Below, in pieces: positions 45,801 through 53,891 of a stretch of DNA of 64,000 bases; position 1 is the first letter of the stretch, and each line of letters begins with the position of its first letter. Both the position numbers and the translations under genes were made by a program. Location of the stretch: assembly GCF_028281565.1 (NCBI RefSeq), contig NZ_JANQJQ010000043.1, positions 186,001 to 250,000 of the forward strand, given 5' to 3'. This stretch comes from Seonamhaeicola sp. Its GTDB lineage: Bacteria; Bacteroidota; Bacteroidia; Flavobacteriales; Flavobacteriaceae. The notes under the pieces were generated by a model. That model searched no databases. It was not told the DNA's origin and saw only the letters and a list, made by a program, of their open reading frames with translations.

Positions 45801-46952
45801 TTCTTTGTTGTAAACGGTTATTCCCCCATCTTCTGTTGCAATCCATATATCTTTGTTTCTTGTCTGTATCATTTGACTTATAGCTTTGCCACCTAAAGAT
45901 TTGGTAAGCTCATTCGGAATCATTTTATAAAATCCATTGTTATTTAACTTTGAATAATTAAGCCCTCCGAAATAAGTGCCAATCCACATAATATTTTCCT
46001 TGCTCAAGAACAGGCTATGTATGGATTTGTCTGATAAGCTGTTTATGGTCTCATAAAAAGATTGTCCATAATGAATACTGTTTTGGTACTTTTTGTTATA
46101 CACAAACAAACCATTTTCTGTTCCAACCCAAATGTTATTTTCTTTGTCTTCCGATATCGATCTTATAACATTGCTTTCTAACTGATTTGATTGTTTTGAG
46201 AATGGAATGTGTTCAAAGGTTTCTGACTTTGGATTAAATATAAAAAGACCTTTTAAAGAGCCCAGCCAAACCAACCCGTCGCTATCCCTTAAAAGTTTAG
46301 GTCTCACATAATAACCACTTAAACTTGGGGAATTAAGTCTGTTAGGGTAATTAAATTCTTTTATTATCTCACCTATGTCATTAATAAGAATTAAGCGGTC
46401 CTCCAGGGCCAAAAAATAAACATTAGATTTGAAATTACACATAGTTCTGGCATTGACGTCTGTGATAATTGGCTGTATAGTATCATCGTCATTCAAAAGA
46501 AATAACCCGTTCCTACTACAAATAAAAGTTCTATTATCACTTGAATGAAATATGTCATTAACAAAACCAACGCTATCTCGATCTTTACTTATTTTTGTAA
46601 ATTCGTCTATAAAAGCATTGTATTTGTATACACCACTATTGGAGCCAATAAATAAATCTTTTCCTCTGTTCAATACCGAGGTTATCTGGGTGCAATTAAT
46701 GTCTATACTTGTATTTTGATATGTCTTTATTTTATAAGAATCGTATTTGTCAATACCTTCTCCGGTAGCAATCCATAAAAAATCTTCAGAATCTTGATCT
46801 ATGTCCGAAACAGAGTTATGAGATAACCCCTGTTTGATTGTAAGTTTATGAAATTCTCTTTCCTGAGAATTGCTTGGAACTGTAGCAAAGTAGCATAAAA
46901 ACAAAATAAACCAATTTACTCTACGCCCTTGATATTTTAAAAGTCGGATCAT
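42894..46952 (-). CDS. hybrid two-component system sensor/regulator (HTCS), second copy
   Basis: This 1352-residue HTCS has an N-terminal signal/anchor (LFLCYFATVPSNSQ) and Reg_prop repeats to about residue 690 (many IWIGT and LWICT motifs). A Y_Y_Y domain lies at about 715-770, the membrane helix at about 784-806, and HisKA His841 in SHEFKTP. The HATPase carries NLLSNAIKNT, DDGKGFS and GSGIGLTL. The receiver carries Asp1146 in ISDIKMP, and the AraC-type HTH lies at the C-terminus (VGYIPSYFSKVFKKHFN). It is unlike the first HTCS in detail and probably senses another ligand. It converges on the GH5-GH43 gene and diverges from the AraC gene with a 292-base shared upstream region. Confidence 0.95.
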   Translation of the reverse strand: MIRLLKYQGRRVNWFILFLCYFATVPSNSQEREFHKLTIKQGLSHNSVSDIDQDSEDFLWIATGEGIDKYDSYKIKTYQNTSIDINCTQITSVLNRGKDLFIGSNSGVYKYNAFIDEFTKISKDRDSVGFVNDIFHSSDNRTFICSRNGLFLLNDDDTIQPIITDVNARTMCNFKSNVYFLALEDRLILINDIGEIIKEFNYPNRLNSPSLSGYYVRPKLLRDSDGLVWLGSLKGLFIFNPKSETFEHIPFSKQSNQLESNVIRSISEDKENNIWVGTENGLFVYNKKYQNSIHYGQSFYETINSLSDKSIHSLFLSKENIMWIGTYFGGLNYSKLNNNGFYKMIPNELTKSLGGKAISQMIQTRNKDIWIATEDGGITVYNKEKKSFKHIRQEPQKANTISSNNIHALMEDHKGDIWIGTFLGGLNKYDHKTGRVTVFKNKLHNSSTISNDHIYSILQLNKDSILVGTQYGLNVYSFLTKKFALYKPEVFKDQFIYDILQSKNKDLWICTSSSGIYRIKNNGNEIDHYHEDSKINGIPGNEITGAYEDSNGHLWFCTYSQGLLKWHSQHEKFKSFTKKDGLPNNSVYGILEDSGNGYFISTNSGLCFYDPLKNSFKTYTISDGLSTNQFNYKSYLKDSDGYMYFGSVKGLTYFHPDSLNFNVPPAKIHFTNLKLFNKNVDIGKDSPLKISFNKTDTLVLKHNENAITIEYAQLNYHSRGSYSYFLEGYENDWNNVGQSLSATYTNLSPGDYIFHIKGNDYSTESAIYQRQLFITILAPFWKTNWAYTFYSILILVSIYLIYKANKFIQNKNLLLELEKVEKEKLKEINRHKLNFFTFISHEFKTPLTLIIASIERLYQNSRSLTEIEELIPIKKNAQKLHHLVQQLLQFRKIETDHARLKLKKGDIVLFLKDTFNAFTPLFNHKNQKSKFECDVSHLFCFFDAEKVESIIMNLLSNAIKNTDYNGRISMTVSANTKHLNELLIIIEDDGKGFSMEDQKNFAIPFYQNENSSNLGSGIGLTLVQSLVDFLKGSLTFNSTKEEGSTCRITLPILFDLNYKAEVVQIDGNKNIEISPDLVMETAPNLIDDNLLKKNHDLCILIVEDNKELITFLHRHFSSNFKVMMAKDGKDALAKIEKRIPDMIISDIKMPKMDGLRLCKIIKEKDNTKHIPILLLTGQNDEENKLYGLEVGANAIMNKPFNIKELDLMVRNLLESNKSLQQHFTYVSHNDSLDLPNNNQKRDFLIKITSLIEANYNDIDFTIERLSKLAGISRSLLHLKIKSITGKSTSELIKEIKMNKALTLLEEGYSVSETAYKVGYIPSYFSKVFKKHFNVPPSKYVNTEKTQFQKSIT

Positions 46953-47187
46953 GTTAATTTGTGATTACAGATATTTGGAAGGTTTGCAATAGTGTTGATT
47001 GTTGTTTTGTTTTTCGGTTTTTAAACAAAATTACAAACAAATTTGACAAAAATACATGTTTTGGTGTTTTTTAGTGGTTAACATTGTACAAATGTATAAG
47101 TGAGAGTAACGTTCTAGTTTCTTGATTATAGTTTTTAAAAGAATTGGGTTTGTTGAAATTAAGAGTGAACGTATTTGATTAAATGGT

Positions 47188-47203
47188 ATAAACTAGAGTT
47201 TAT
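47188..47203. promoter_or_regulatory. palindromic candidate operator upstream of the AraC gene
   Basis: ATAAACT (47188-47194) and AGTTTAT (47197-47203) form a perfect 7-bp inverted repeat with a 2-base centre, 41 bases before the AraC-family start. It could be an autoregulatory or promoter-overlapping site. Such short AT-rich palindromes also arise by chance. Confidence 0.3.
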
Positions 47204-47244
47204 CTTGCGTCGCGTTTAATTCCTAAAACAATAACTAATTAATC

Positions 47245-48090
47245 ATGAAGGTCTATTTGTTTGAAATTCCAAAGTCGAAAACGGAAAGTTTAACAGTTCA
47301 AGAGGATTTTTCTGGGTCATTTTATAATAAGCTGCATAAGCATGAAGAAATCCAAATGACATACATAGAAAAAGGTTCAGGGAAATTGGTGATCTGGGAT
47401 ACGGTGCATGCATATTCAGAAGGAGACTTTATAGTTATAGGTAGTAATTGTCCTCACATTTTTCAGGAGCTGGAATCAAACAACAGGTCCCATAGAATAT
47501 CTGTTTTCTTCAATGCAGAAACATTTGGAGAAGATTTTTTTAGAAAAACAGATTTAGAAGAGCGGAAGATAGAATCTTTATTTTCGCATTTAAAAGAAGG
47601 ATTTAAAATTATCAATTTTCAGAATGGAATTGGTACTGTTATGAAGAGTTTCACAAGGTTAAATAACCTGTCCAGATTCGTGGTTTTCCTGGAATTGATA
47701 GATAAGATTTGCCATGCAGAAAAAATAAGTTTAACAAGCTTTGTAGAGCAACGAAACATTTCTAACGAACAAGGTCAAAGAATGCAAAAGGTTCTGGATT
47801 TTGTATTAAATAATTTTAGTACTGATATTACTTTGAATAGGGTAGCGGAAATAGCTTGCATGACTCCGAATGCATTTTGCAGTTATTTCAAGACAAGAAC
47901 AAACAAGACTTTTTTTTCCTTTTTGTTGGAATTAAGAATAGAACATGCCTGCCAATTGCTTAAAAAGAAGAATGAACTTTCCATTGCTCAAATTTCTTCA
48001 TTAGTTGGATTTAACTCGATATCCCATTTTAACAGAAAATTTAAAGGGTTTAAAGGTGTATCCCCTACACAATATTTGAATAGTTTTTAA
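47245..48090 (+). CDS. cupin-AraC family transcriptional regulator
   Basis: This 281-residue soluble regulator has an N-terminal cupin-like sensing domain (about 20-100: YNKLHKHEEIQMTYI, GSGKLVIWD, FIVIGSNCPHIF). The C-terminal AraC/XylS DNA-binding domain lies at about 185-280 with two helix-turn-helices (LNRVAEIACMTPNAFCSYFK and IAQISSLVGFNSISHFNRKFK). The histidines in the cupin sheet may bind metal or sugar. Homologues in flavobacteria usually sit beside sugar or uronate catabolic genes. Here it diverges from the second HTCS gene and precedes locus C by over 400 bases, so its target could be either, or the GH5-GH43 gene. There is no membrane segment, so it responds to an intracellular ligand. 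Confidence 0.85.
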   Translation: MKVYLFEIPKSKTESLTVQEDFSGSFYNKLHKHEEIQMTYIEKGSGKLVIWDTVHAYSEGDFIVIGSNCPHIFQELESNNRSHRISVFFNAETFGEDFFRKTDLEERKIESLFSHLKEGFKIINFQNGIGTVMKSFTRLNNLSRFVVFLELIDKICHAEKISLTSFVEQRNISNEQGQRMQKVLDFVLNNFSTDITLNRVAEIACMTPNAFCSYFKTRTNKTFFSFLLELRIEHACQLLKKKNELSIAQISSLVGFNSISHFNRKFKGFKGVSPTQYLNSF

Positions 48091-48512
48091 AAGGTCTAAA
48101 GAAACATCTAATTGATCGCAATCTAAAATGGCTATTTAAAATTCTGGAAAAAGGTTGTTCATGGTTTATGTTGCACAATTTCTAAAGGTGTGATTTAAAG
48201 TTGCTATACCATAAATTATTCCAGTTTATACTTCAATTAATAGACCATATTTTTTTAACTAAAAATTTTGTAAAACCTTATTAGTAAGGGATATACTTCG
48301 TGATTTATGATAATGAAATATTGTTTTACTTAGATGAAATAAAACATGTTTATGTCAAAGTTATTATCTAGTGTTACAAGAATGATTTTGCAGTAAGAAT
48401 AGGGCTTCATTAAGAACTATGTTTTGTATTATTTTAGGAAATATTGGTACTATATTAACCTAGTTGATACTTTCAAACGGTTTTATTAAGAAGATTTACT
48501 ACATTTAAGATA
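48091..48512. other. 422-base gap before the ECF sigma gene
   Basis: No ORF of useful length and no RNA gene is recognisable; stops occur in every frame. The promoter of the sigma gene must lie here, but I cannot point to a convincing TTTG/TAnnTTTG pair. Confidence 0.5.
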
Positions 48513-49148
48513 ATGATGATTTTAAGGTGGATAAGCAAAGATCATTATTATTTTAATCAAAAAACTCAAACTAATTACTCAATCATTTTGTCTAGTCATT
48601 TATCAGAAACTAATATTTGGAAAAAAGTAAAATCCGGAAATCTTGATGCTTTAAGCGCATTGTATAATTTATATGTGGATGATTTGTATAGATACGGATT
48701 AAGATATACGTATGATAAGGAAGCCATAATGGATAATATCCATGACCTGTTTTTAGATATTTATAAGTATCGAAAAAACATTTCAAAAGAAGTAAACGTA
48801 AGGAGCTATTTATTTAAGTCTTTTAAAAGGAAACTAAACAGAAAACATAAAAGTAAAGTATATGTTTTTCCTGAAAGAGAATACCAGGATTCTAATGTTG
48901 AACGAGACTTTGCACCCTCTGTTGAAAGGTTAATTATAGAGCAAGAGACTGAAGCTCAAATGGCATCCAATTTATCAGCTGCATTAAACGGTTTAACCAA
49001 AACTCAAATACAGTGTATATCATTGCGCTTTAGAAAGAATAAATCTTACGAAGATATTGCTGAAATTATGGATATTACCATTGGTACAGCAAGGACCCTA
49101 ATTTACAGGTCCATCAAAAAATTAAGAAAAGAGTTAGCATATTTATGA
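48513..49148 (+). CDS. ECF-type RNA polymerase sigma factor (FecI-like)
   Basis: This 211-residue sigma-70 family protein has region 2 at about 50-95 (ALYNLYVDDLYRYGLRYT) and region 4.2 at about 150-205 (LTKTQIQCISLRFRKNKSYE, then DITIGTARTLIYRSIKKLRK). Together with the FecR gene and the STN-type SusC downstream it forms the transporter-coupled surface signalling module used in many Bacteroidota glycan loci. The N-terminal 25 residues before the conserved part are unusual (RWISKDHYYFNQ), so translation may start further inside. It is expected to direct transcription of locus C once released by the anti-sigma factor. A terminator hairpin separates it from fecR. Confidence 0.9.
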   Translation: MMILRWISKDHYYFNQKTQTNYSIILSSHLSETNIWKKVKSGNLDALSALYNLYVDDLYRYGLRYTYDKEAIMDNIHDLFLDIYKYRKNISKEVNVRSYLFKSFKRKLNRKHKSKVYVFPEREYQDSNVERDFAPSVERLIIEQETEAQMASNLSAALNGLTKTQIQCISLRFRKNKSYEDIAEIMDITIGTARTLIYRSIKKLRKELAYL

Positions 49149-49185
49149 ACGTAAATTTTTAATTTTTTTTGTCTATAAACCAATG

Positions 49186-49222
49186 GCCCTGTACTTATTT
49201 AAGTATAGGGCTTTTTATTTTT
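49186..49222 (+). terminator. intrinsic terminator between sigma and anti-sigma genes
   Basis: GCCCTGTACTTA (49186-49197) pairs with TAAGTATAGGGC (49200-49211) with one G-T wobble, followed by a T-rich tail. The innermost pairs must open because the formal loop is 2 bases. It lies 37 bases past the sigma stop codon and 36 bases before the fecR start, suggesting limited read-through. Confidence 0.75.
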
Positions 49223-49246
49223 AATAAAATAATACCAACGTAACTA

Positions 49247-50281
49247 ATGGAGTTTTTAGATGAAGAGAGCAAGAATGAGTTGAATAACAGGATAATGAAT
49301 TCTGCTCGTAAGTATAGAAAAAATAGAATTAGATCTAAGGCTATTTTATACAGTAGTGTAGCTTCATTTATTGTATTTGGATTTAGCTTGTGGTTTTACA
49401 GCATTGAAAAACAGGAAAATAATGCCGTAATTAAAAACACGGCTAATGATCATTCCGGTGTTAATACCTCTTCAGAAATAAAACTCATTTTAAGCAATAA
49501 TGAAGAGGTTGAGGTTAAATCTGAAAATGCATCTATTGTGTATTCAAATAATGGGCAAACCTTAAAAATAAATAATTCGTACAAAAACTTGCAACTAAGT
49601 GATAATGAAGGAGCGGTTGGATATAATACTGTTTTAGTGCCTTACGGGAGAACGGCCCAGCTTACAATGGTTGATAGAAGTAAAGTTTGGCTTAATGCTG
49701 GTACCAAATTTACATACCCAACCCGCTTTATAAACAATAGGCGAGAAGTGTTTTTAGAGGGTGAGGCCATTTTTGAAGTATCTCACCAAAAAGAAAGCCC
49801 GTTTTATGTGGTTGGAAATCATAATCATATCATTAAAGTATTGGGAACAACTTTTAATGTGAGCAGTTATCCTGATGATAATTACATTAATACGGCTTTA
49901 GTCAATGGTAGCGTAGAAATTAGTTATGGGGAAAACCCCAAAACCCAAAAAATTATTCCAGGCACTCTAGCCGTATACAAAAAAGAACAAAATACTATTG
50001 TAACGGAGCAAGCAGATTTAAAACCCCATATGTCATGGAGAGATGGACTACTAATGTTTAAAAAGAATGATTTGAAGTATATAATGAAGAGAATTTCAAG
50101 ACACTATAATACACCTATACATATGGAGGCGTATCAAAACAATAACCTAACATATTCTGGAACTCTTGATATAAAAAAGGATTTAGTAGAGGTTATGGAT
50201 GTGCTAAAGGAAATAGCAAATTTTGACTATAAAATAACTAACAATAAAATAGAAATACTAACTAAAAAAAACAGCCAATGA
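49247..50281 (+). CDS. FecR-family anti-sigma factor
   Basis: This 344-residue inner-membrane protein has a short cytoplasmic N-terminus (about 1-30) and a single membrane helix (about 31-52). The periplasmic FecR domain lies at about 125-225 (VPYGRTAQLTMVDRSKVWLN, FLEGEAIFEV, VLGTTFNVSSYP). A C-terminal DUF4974-type domain lies at about 265-340 (MFKKNDLKYIMKRISRHYN). It should hold the ECF sigma factor at the membrane and receive the ligand signal from the STN domain of the SusC encoded 100 bases downstream. The cytoplasmic segment is rather short compared with many FecR proteins. Its separation from the sigma gene by a terminator may set the stoichiometry. Confidence 0.9.
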   Translation: MEFLDEESKNELNNRIMNSARKYRKNRIRSKAILYSSVASFIVFGFSLWFYSIEKQENNAVIKNTANDHSGVNTSSEIKLILSNNEEVEVKSENASIVYSNNGQTLKINNSYKNLQLSDNEGAVGYNTVLVPYGRTAQLTMVDRSKVWLNAGTKFTYPTRFINNRREVFLEGEAIFEVSHQKESPFYVVGNHNHIIKVLGTTFNVSSYPDDNYINTALVNGSVEISYGENPKTQKIIPGTLAVYKKEQNTIVTEQADLKPHMSWRDGLLMFKKNDLKYIMKRISRHYNTPIHMEAYQNNNLTYSGTLDIKKDLVEVMDVLKEIANFDYKITNNKIEILTKKNSQ

Positions 50282-50305
50282 TGTAAAATAAACTCTGCAA
50301 AAAAA

Positions 50306-50333
50306 GCCAGAAGATGCGCCAACATCCTCTGGC
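50306..50333 (+). other. hairpin in the leader before locus C susC
   Basis: GCCAGA (50306-50311) plus GATG (50313-50316) pair with CATC (50323-50326) plus TCTGGC (50328-50333), around a 1x1 mismatch and a 6-base loop. No T run follows, so it is more likely an mRNA leader structure or a regulatory hairpin than a terminator. Confidence 0.4.
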
Positions 50334-50381
50334 GGAAATTAACATTACTCGATCAATTAGTAACATTAAAAACACGAAATT

Positions 50382-53300
50382 ATGAATAAAAAGATTAATG
50401 CCAATCGGTCTTTTAAGTTTTTTAACAGGTTGAATGGCTTATTAATAGAATGTATGAAGGTATTTGCTTTACTCATATGTTTAGGTTTATCTAGTTTGTA
50501 TGCAAACAATTCTGATGCTCAAACCAAGATTAATATTGACCTCAAAAATGCAACGTTTGAAGAGTTTTTTAACGAAATTCAAAGTAAAAGCGATTTTGTG
50601 ATTCTTTACAAGGATATTGTGATTAATAACAACAAGAGAATTACAATAAAAAAAGAAAATACGCTAGTTAAGAAAATATTAGATAAGGCGTTTAGAGGAA
50701 CAGATTTATACTTTAAAATAATAGATAATCAAATTATAGTAGATAAAAAAGTAACTGTTTCAAAAGTTCCTGAAGCACCAGATAAAGCTTTGGATCAGCA
50801 AACTATAACGGGGTCAATAAAAGATAAAGATGGTGTCCCAATCATTGGTGCCACTGTACTTATTAAAGGAACCCAAAGAGGGGTCGCTACTGATTTTGAT
50901 GGTAATTTTACTATTACAGCTGGCGAAACAGATGTTTTAGTGGTTTCATCTTTAGGGTTTTCTTCAAAAGAAATACCTGTTGGAAACCAAACAAACATTG
51001 ATATAGTGCTTGAAGAAGACGTATCAAAATTGGATGAAATTGTGGTTGTGGCTTATGGAACAACCAAGCGAGAGGCCTTTACAGGTTCGGCGTCATTTAT
51101 TGAAACCGAGCAGATTCAGGAGTCTGCAACTTCAAATTTAAGTCAAGCTTTACAGGGCTTAAGCCCTGGTGTTCAGGTAATTTCTCAAGCTGGTCGTCCC
51201 GGAGCTGATGCAGCTATTAACATCAGAGGTTTTACGTCATTTGGGAATACACAACCGTTAATTATTCTCAATGGAAGCCCGTTTGAGGGAAGCTTAAGTA
51301 GTATTGCGCCCTCTGAGATAGAAAGTATTTCGGTTTTGAAAGATGCATCGTCAACGTCACTTTATGGATCAAGGGCATCCGGAGGAGTCATTTTAATTAC
51401 TACTAAAACCGGTAGGCCAGGTAAAACACAAATTAACTTTAGACAAACTTTAGGGACCTCAGATTTTGCGGTTAAATTACCGAATAAACTTGATGCAGGA
51501 GACCAGTATGAAGCTGTTTGGGAAGGGTTTTATTACGATAATATCAATAGAGGTCAGGACGACACTACTGCACGAACCAATGCTTCAGCTGCGGTTACCG
51601 ATAGGTTTTATATTGCACGTCCACATACAAATTGGTTGGGTGTTACCAGACAATATAGAAGTAATTGGAACCTGGATGAGCCAGTGGGATTGGACGGTAA
51701 AATAAAACCGGAAGCAGAAGAAATTTATAGTTATGATTGGTATGATGTTTTTCAACCTAAATTAAGACAAGAGTATTCCCTTGATGTCAGTACCGGAACA
51801 GAAAAAACAAGTTTGTTTTTTGCAACCTCATATTTAAATGACAAAGGACAGTATTTTAATCAAAATTTTGAGCGTTGGTCTTCAAGACTTAACGCCACCA
51901 CGAAGCTTGGTGACCGTTTTACTTTAGAAGCTAATATGTTTTACGTGCAAACCAATCAAGATAATCCCGGGGAATTTACAAGAGTAATAAGAACCATACC
52001 ACAAGCTATTCATCCTTATGAGTTTAACCACGAAACAGGAGAGTTTTTTACAGATGTGTTTGGTAATTTGGCATTACAGAAAGGTGGGGGACAATCTTAT
52101 TCAGGTCGTCGATTTTTTGGAGGAAATAATCCATTTGATTATGTGAATGCCCCCAAAGAGCCTGATGCGTACCGGTTTGACATCAATAGTGTTAACCAAT
52201 TTATTAACAAATTAGCGCTAGGGGTTGACATTGTTGAAGGTTTAAACTTTAAAACCAGTTTTATAGCTGATTTCAGAATTTTTGAAAGACATCAGTATGG
52301 CGCACCGGTTTCCGGTATTTTAGAGGTGGATGGTTTTGCATTCAAATCAAGTAGCTCTCGTTTTGCATATACCCTGAATAATATTTTAAACTATGGAAAA
52401 TCTTTCGGAGATCATAATTTTAATTTGCTTTTAGGGCATGAGGTTTTTAACAGAAATAATGCAAATTTATCTGGGCGAGGGACTGTTTTTGCGGTACCAG
52501 GATTATTTGAGATAGACGCTACTTCGGCTGAACCCACTTCGGGGTCTAATGAAAATGACTATAGGTTAGTAAGTGGTTTTTCCCGTCTTACTTATGATTA
52601 TAAAAATAAAATATACTTAAATGGTAGTTTTAGAGCGGATGGTTCATCAAAGTTTGCTCCGCAAAATCGCTGGGGCTATTTCTGGTCAGCGGGAGGTGCA
52701 TGGAGATTGTCTGAAGAAGATTTTTTAAATAACAGTAACTTTGTAAATAATTTAAAGCTTAAAGCCAGTTATGGTACTACAGGAAATGATGGGGATGCGC
52801 TTTATGCTTATCAGGCTTTGTACAATACAGGATTTAATTTTTATGAAAATTCCGGAGCTATAGAATCGAGATTACCAACTGAAGAGCTTATTTGGGAAAA
52901 GAATATACAATTAAACACAGGTATTGAATTCCAATTATTTGATCGTTTAAGAGGTAATATAGAATATTTTACTACGACCTCTGACGGATTAATATTTAAC
53001 AGACCGTTACCACCATCGTTTGGAATAAGTAATGTTACCCAAAACATTGGAAAAATACAAAATAAAGGTTTTGAGATTGAACTTGGTTACAATATCATTA
53101 ATAATAATGACTTTAAATGGGATATTAACGCCAATGCGACACACTTTAAAAATGAAATTAAAGAACTACCGGACGGTGATGTACTTACAGGCGTGTTTAA
53201 ATGGTCTGAGGGACAATCGAGATTTGATTTTTGGCTACCCACCTGGGCTGGCGTAGATCCGGATACCGGTGATAATACCTGGTTTGTCAATGAATTTGAT

Positions 53301-53879
53301 TCTGAAGGAAATATTACCGGACAAAGAATTTCAAATAACTGGGGAGAAGTTAATAGACAAGAAAACTTTGCCTATCAGGGGACCTCAATACCTGACGTAT
53401 TTGGTAGTGTTACCAATATCTTTAAATACAGGGGGTTTGATTTATCAGTTATGTTTTACTATAGCTTTGGAGGTTTAATGTACGATAGCGCATGGCGTGA
53501 GAATACGGCCATGAGAAATGCATTTGGATTGATTGATTATTATAGAGATAATCACTGGACCCCGGAAAACAGGTTTACTGATATACCAAGACCGTCGGTT
53601 AATAATGTAAATAACAGAAGAGGCTCTTCTCAATGGTTGTTCAACAATGATTTTGTAAGGTTAAGAAACCTGAATATTGGCTATACATTTCCTAAATCTT
53701 TCAACAAGGCTTTAAATATTCAAAGTTTCAGATTATTCTTCCAAGGTGATAATTTAGTTACCTGGGGTAATGGAAATGACAGGGGAACAGATCCTGAAAT
53801 AGCTGGATTTGATGGAACAAGTGATTATAACTGGGGTATCAGAAAAACTTTTTCCGCAGGAATTAACGTTCAATTTTAA
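50382..53879 (+). CDS. SusC-family TonB-dependent transducer with STN domain (locus C)
   Basis: This 1165-residue protein is longer than the other two SusC proteins by an N-terminal signalling domain. After the signal peptide (ending near NNSDA-QT) comes an STN domain at about 48-110 (INIDLKNATFEEFFNEIQSK). A carboxypeptidase-regulatory-like domain follows at about 138-212, then the TonB-box segment DEIVVVAYGTTKREAFTG. The plug carries INIRGFTSFG and ISVLKDASSTSLYGSRAS, and the barrel ends in AGINVQF. The STN domain contacts the periplasmic part of FecR, so transport and gene activation are linked. It pairs with the SusD gene 12 bases downstream. Confidence 0.95.
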   Translation: MNKKINANRSFKFFNRLNGLLIECMKVFALLICLGLSSLYANNSDAQTKINIDLKNATFEEFFNEIQSKSDFVILYKDIVINNNKRITIKKENTLVKKILDKAFRGTDLYFKIIDNQIIVDKKVTVSKVPEAPDKALDQQTITGSIKDKDGVPIIGATVLIKGTQRGVATDFDGNFTITAGETDVLVVSSLGFSSKEIPVGNQTNIDIVLEEDVSKLDEIVVVAYGTTKREAFTGSASFIETEQIQESATSNLSQALQGLSPGVQVISQAGRPGADAAINIRGFTSFGNTQPLIILNGSPFEGSLSSIAPSEIESISVLKDASSTSLYGSRASGGVILITTKTGRPGKTQINFRQTLGTSDFAVKLPNKLDAGDQYEAVWEGFYYDNINRGQDDTTARTNASAAVTDRFYIARPHTNWLGVTRQYRSNWNLDEPVGLDGKIKPEAEEIYSYDWYDVFQPKLRQEYSLDVSTGTEKTSLFFATSYLNDKGQYFNQNFERWSSRLNATTKLGDRFTLEANMFYVQTNQDNPGEFTRVIRTIPQAIHPYEFNHETGEFFTDVFGNLALQKGGGQSYSGRRFFGGNNPFDYVNAPKEPDAYRFDINSVNQFINKLALGVDIVEGLNFKTSFIADFRIFERHQYGAPVSGILEVDGFAFKSSSSRFAYTLNNILNYGKSFGDHNFNLLLGHEVFNRNNANLSGRGTVFAVPGLFEIDATSAEPTSGSNENDYRLVSGFSRLTYDYKNKIYLNGSFRADGSSKFAPQNRWGYFWSAGGAWRLSEEDFLNNSNFVNNLKLKASYGTTGNDGDALYAYQALYNTGFNFYENSGAIESRLPTEELIWEKNIQLNTGIEFQLFDRLRGNIEYFTTTSDGLIFNRPLPPSFGISNVTQNIGKIQNKGFEIELGYNIINNNDFKWDINANATHFKNEIKELPDGDVLTGVFKWSEGQSRFDFWLPTWAGVDPDTGDNTWFVNEFDSEGNITGQRISNNWGEVNRQENFAYQGTSIPDVFGSVTNIFKYRGFDLSVMFYYSFGGLMYDSAWRENTAMRNAFGLIDYYRDNHWTPENRFTDIPRPSVNNVNNRRGSSQWLFNNDFVRLRNLNIGYTFPKSFNKALNIQSFRLFFQGDNLVTWGNGNDRGTDPEIAGFDGTSDYNWGIRKTFSAGINVQF

Positions 53880-53891
53880 AAAAAATTAAAG

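Noticed and set aside
2606-46952. Both HTCS genes encode exactly 1352 residues, suggesting a duplicated pair
   Set aside because: Their propeller, kinase and HTH sequences differ throughout; the equal length is coincidence among proteins of a standard size.
47026-47049. Reverse-strand promoter for the second HTCS (TAATTTTG read from 47033 to 47026)
   Set aside because: The -7-like element is good, but the nearest upstream TTG is only 13 bases away, outside the usual spacing.
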